A DNA stretch of 64,000 nucleotides, taken from contig NZ_LHPI01000018.1 in NCBI RefSeq assembly GCF_001274785.1, positions 20,813-84,812 on the forward strand, written 5' to 3'. This DNA comes from Vibrio hepatarius (GTDB lineage Bacteria; Pseudomonadota; Gammaproteobacteria; Enterobacterales; Vibrionaceae). Below the pieces are notes generated by a model, which searched no databases, was not told where the DNA came from, and saw nothing but the letters and a program-made list of their open reading frames with translations. Both the position numbers and the translations under genes were made by a program. Shown piece after piece: positions 62,543 to 64,000 of this stretch (the first letter of the stretch is position 1; the number at the start of each line of letters is the position of its first letter).

Positions 62543-62869
62543 TTAGTTGAACTCTGTGCACACAGTTGCTTCTACCCGACTGGGCAAAGAAGACTGACGA
62601 CGCAGATAGGTTGGTATTTCGAGTAAAGCCATGTCGTACTGATGTGGCTCTTTGTAAAACGCAGATGTCAAACGGGGCATACCAGGAGCTTTAGGCACTG
62701 CCATTGGACGACGTTTTGATGTTGGTGTGAGCAATCGCTTGATTTGAGTAAGTACAAATCGAAACGGGCGCACGGTTTGACGAGCAAGTAATCGCAAAAG
62801 CGACCAGCTCAGTTTTGCAAGCAACATAATGCCTGCGATTTGGATAATAAATCCGAAGATATATTCCAT
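62543..62869 (-). CDS. Small membrane protein, first gene of the ssb-bet-exo operon
   Basis: A 108-aa protein with an N-terminal hydrophobic segment (residues 4-28) followed by a basic region (RQTVRPFRF...KRRPMAVPKAP), probably cytoplasmic. No family is recognised. It leads the leftward operon and carries the longest P2 hairpin of all leaders. Confidence 0.75.
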   Translation of the reverse strand: MEYIFGFIIQIAGIMLLAKLSWSLLRLLARQTVRPFRFVLTQIKRLLTPTSKRRPMAVPKAPGMPRLTSAFYKEPHQYDMALLEIPTYLRRQSSLPSRVEATVCTEFN

Positions 62870-62932
62870 TGGTGACTCCTTAATTTGGTTGTGAAGGAGT
62901 CACCCCAACTGGGGAAAACTCCCCCAGTTGGG
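62870..62932 (-). promoter_or_regulatory. P1/P2 leader element, copy L1 (first gene of the operon)
   Basis: P1 at 62904-62932 (CCCAACTGGGG-N7-CCCCAGTTGGG, 11 perfect bp). P2 at 62872-62903 is a perfect 10-bp stem GTGACTCCTT-N12-AAGGAGTCAC that fully buries the AAGGAG ribosome site of ATG 62869. P1 and P2 are directly adjacent. Confidence 0.88.
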
Positions 62933-63235
62933 TGGTGAAAAGGCGAACCGTAAGGAACGCATGGTTGCGCATGTAAAAACATGCAGGCTATTTGTTTAAG
63001 GAGGCTAGCTACCTCTTAGTACCACTGAGAAAACTCAGCGGCGGGCTTCCTTTGAGCTCATGCTCTCAGGCGCAGATATCACTGAAACAGATCAGCAATA
63101 TTTGATAGTCAGTGTAACCGTCTTATCCAGACAGGATAGTTAGAAAGATGCTCAATTCTTCCACCTAGCTGAAAGGCCATTACCGCACAGAGGATTAGGC
63201 TAGGGACTGATTATTGTCATATCAGGAGCAAACTT
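62933..63235. other. Divergent non-coding region with operon promoters
   Basis: A 303-bp region between the leftward DNA-metabolism operon and the rightward DUF1845-type gene. It must contain at least one promoter, probably SetCD-dependent for the leftward operon as in SXT (inference). Inverted repeats GCATGT-AAAA-ACATGC (62969-62984) and CTGAG-AAAA-CTCAG (~63025-63038) are visible. No gene is seen. Confidence 0.5.
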
Positions 63236-63838
63236 ATGGCCCAAGCAAGACCCAATTACTCAAAACCCATCTTTGAACAATCATTCACAATTAATAGCTT
63301 ACAGGCGCAACGTGTCGTTGACCGTGTTTTTAGACGGACGGTCAGTGCGCTTTACGGAATCGATGTCATCCTGCGCATCATCGGCGATGAGAACGAAATT
63401 GATGAAGTGGAACAGATCATTAGCCAGTTGATCGAGGATTGCGCTAAGGCGGTAGACAACGAACAAGCTCGTTTAGACAAATTGATGGAGTCCAACGGTA
63501 TCGATGAAGTACCTGACTACACCGACCCGATTACCTTCAACGCCAAAATAAGCTCGCCTCAGGTTGGCCAGTTTGTCGGCTTAGTGCGCAAACTCGATGC
63601 GTTAATGATCTCAATGGACACTCTCTGGTTGTCTAGCGTGCTTAGCAACAAGCAACGCGTTGATGGCAACTACGCATGGCAACAGCGCATTATCAAACTT
63701 GCACGACGCATTATTGATATCGAAATTCGAGCACGAAAATCAGCCCAAGCTAAGGGTAAAGAAGCAGAAGTTGAGCAAGCGGTGCCTTCAACCGATGACG
63801 ATATCACTGAAGAGGAAACAGATAACCCCGCCAACTAG
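63236..63838 (+). CDS. DUF1845-like ICE protein
   Basis: A 200-aa helical, acidic protein resembling the ICE-associated DUF1845 family (PNYSKPIFEQSFTINSLQAQRVVDRVFRRTVSALYGID at the N-terminus, ISSPQVGQFVGLVRKLDALM at ~113). The ribosome site AGGAG precedes ATG 63236. The tail is Glu/Asp-rich. Its role is unknown; it marks the boundary toward the traN side, a hotspot region in this ICE family. Confidence 0.8.
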   Translation: MAQARPNYSKPIFEQSFTINSLQAQRVVDRVFRRTVSALYGIDVILRIIGDENEIDEVEQIISQLIEDCAKAVDNEQARLDKLMESNGIDEVPDYTDPITFNAKISSPQVGQFVGLVRKLDALMISMDTLWLSSVLSNKQRVDGNYAWQQRIIKLARRIIDIEIRARKSAQAKGKEAEVEQAVPSTDDDITEEETDNPAN

Positions 63839-63859
63839 CCAACTAGGCTCCCATCAACC

Positions 63860-63880
63860 AGCCCCTCTCGAAGGGGCTCT
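63860..63880 (+). terminator. Hairpin after the DUF1845-like gene
   Basis: The stem AGCCCCT-N5-AGGGGCT is followed by CTTCATCTT. The U-tract is poor, so termination is plausible but not strong. Confidence 0.6.
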
Positions 63881-63946
63881 TCATCTTGCTGTATTTTCTA
63901 TCAAAATCATTAAAATGAATTTAACTGTCATTTTTGGCCAAGCTAC

Positions 63947-64000
63947 ATGAATAGAACTAATTTTTTCGTTACTTTCTTTAGGGTAAGCGGATTAAATGGT
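63947..64000 (+). CDS. Possible start of a gene running off the window
   Basis: ATG 63947 opens a frame (MNRTNFFVTFFRVSG...) still open at the window edge. No clear ribosome site is seen, and 18 codons are too few to identify it. Confidence 0.25.
   Translation, partial: MNRTNFFVTFFRVSGLNG

Larger units (their letters stand above)
41020..64000. mobile_element. SXT/R391-family ICE, right part (setR end)
   Basis: The block from the prfC 5' end to beyond the window carries SetR, a Cro-like gene, SetD, SetC, Eex, TraG, TraH, TraF, a RadC-like gene, the CobS/CobT-like pair, Exo, Bet and Ssb in the order known for SXT/R391 elements. It also has the typical prfC insertion. Integrase, excisionase, relaxase and most conjugation genes lie outside the window. 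No resistance or other obvious cargo is inside the visible part. The left boundary is approximate. Confidence 0.95.

Noticed and set aside
54610..62932. P1 hairpins considered as intrinsic terminators of the preceding genes
   Set aside because: No U-tract follows P1. The next sequence is P2 and a start codon, and poly-T occurs only in some P2 loops. Position is fixed to the next start, not to the previous stop.
41020..64000. Search for resistance, toxin-antitoxin or restriction cargo in the ICE part
   Set aside because: All visible genes fit the conserved backbone, and the gap upstream of traF is too short for cargo.

Overview
The window reads as a Vibrio chromosome carrying one end of an SXT/R391-family integrative and conjugative element (ICE). 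Positions 1 to about 41,000 are conserved Vibrio backbone: ribF, murJ, rpsT, hlyU, nhaR, nptA, thyA, lgt, ptsP, rppH, mutH, then vpsR, lysS, prfB, brnQ, trmN6, srmB and prfC. hlyU, nptA and vpsR in this context point to Vibrio; I cannot fix the species. From inside the 5' end of prfC to the right edge (about 41,020-64,000) lies the ICE, which continues past the window. No tRNA, rRNA, CRISPR array or resistance gene was seen.

Backbone, left to right. A BtsS/BtsR pyruvate-sensing two-component pair (1-1940; BtsS is cut by the window start) belongs functionally with the CstA/BtsT-type transporter at 9235, whose upstream region holds five copies of an ACCACTCA-like site at exactly 20-bp spacing. 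Between them sits a divergent amino-sugar/cell-wall recycling locus: an RpiR-type regulator and NagZ on the minus strand, and a sodium/solute symporter, BadF-type sugar kinase, AnmK and MurQ on the plus strand. Then follow ispH-fkpB-lspA-ileS-ribF-murJ (minus), rpsT with a TTG start, hlyU, nhaR, nptA, thyA-lgt, a TauE permease, ptsP-rppH, mutH, an aldo/keto reductase, a DUF1127 protein, vpsR, lysS, prfB with its programmed +1 frameshift, brnQ, trmN6 and srmB. A 125-bp ERIC-like palindromic element ends at the prfC stop codon.

ICE part. Next to prfC is the lambda-like switch: SetR repressor, four 16-bp operator-like palindromes, and a Cro-like gene. It leads into a rightward operon with a replication-like gene, a DUF6475-type gene, a lytic transglycosylase and the FlhDC-like master activators SetD and SetC. 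Eex (entry exclusion) follows and faces TraG-TraH-TraF. TraG has P-G-E at residues 606-608, the signature I recall for the SXT exclusion group. Upstream of traF is a long leftward operon for DNA metabolism: a membrane protein, Ssb, Bet, a 47-aa membrane peptide, Exo, a MoxR/CobS-like AAA ATPase, a WGR-like protein, a DUF3150 protein, an unknown protein, a CobT-like VWA protein, RadC, a small protein, a primase-like toprim protein and an unknown protein.

The most interesting signal is in that operon. Nine intergenic gaps each carry the same two-part leader: a 25-31-nt GC-rich hairpin framed by CCC...GGG, then 0-9 nt later a second hairpin that usually buries the Shine-Dalgarno of the next gene. 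The stems covary between copies, and only genes with no real gap (ssb, the WGR gene, the 113-aa gene) lack a copy in this block. This looks like a repeated translational control element, possibly a post-transcriptional regulon of the ICE. It may or may not correspond to the described 'radC' RNA motif. Three proteins of the same operon (Exo, DUF3150, WGR) also share an aromatic C-terminal tail ending Y-F.
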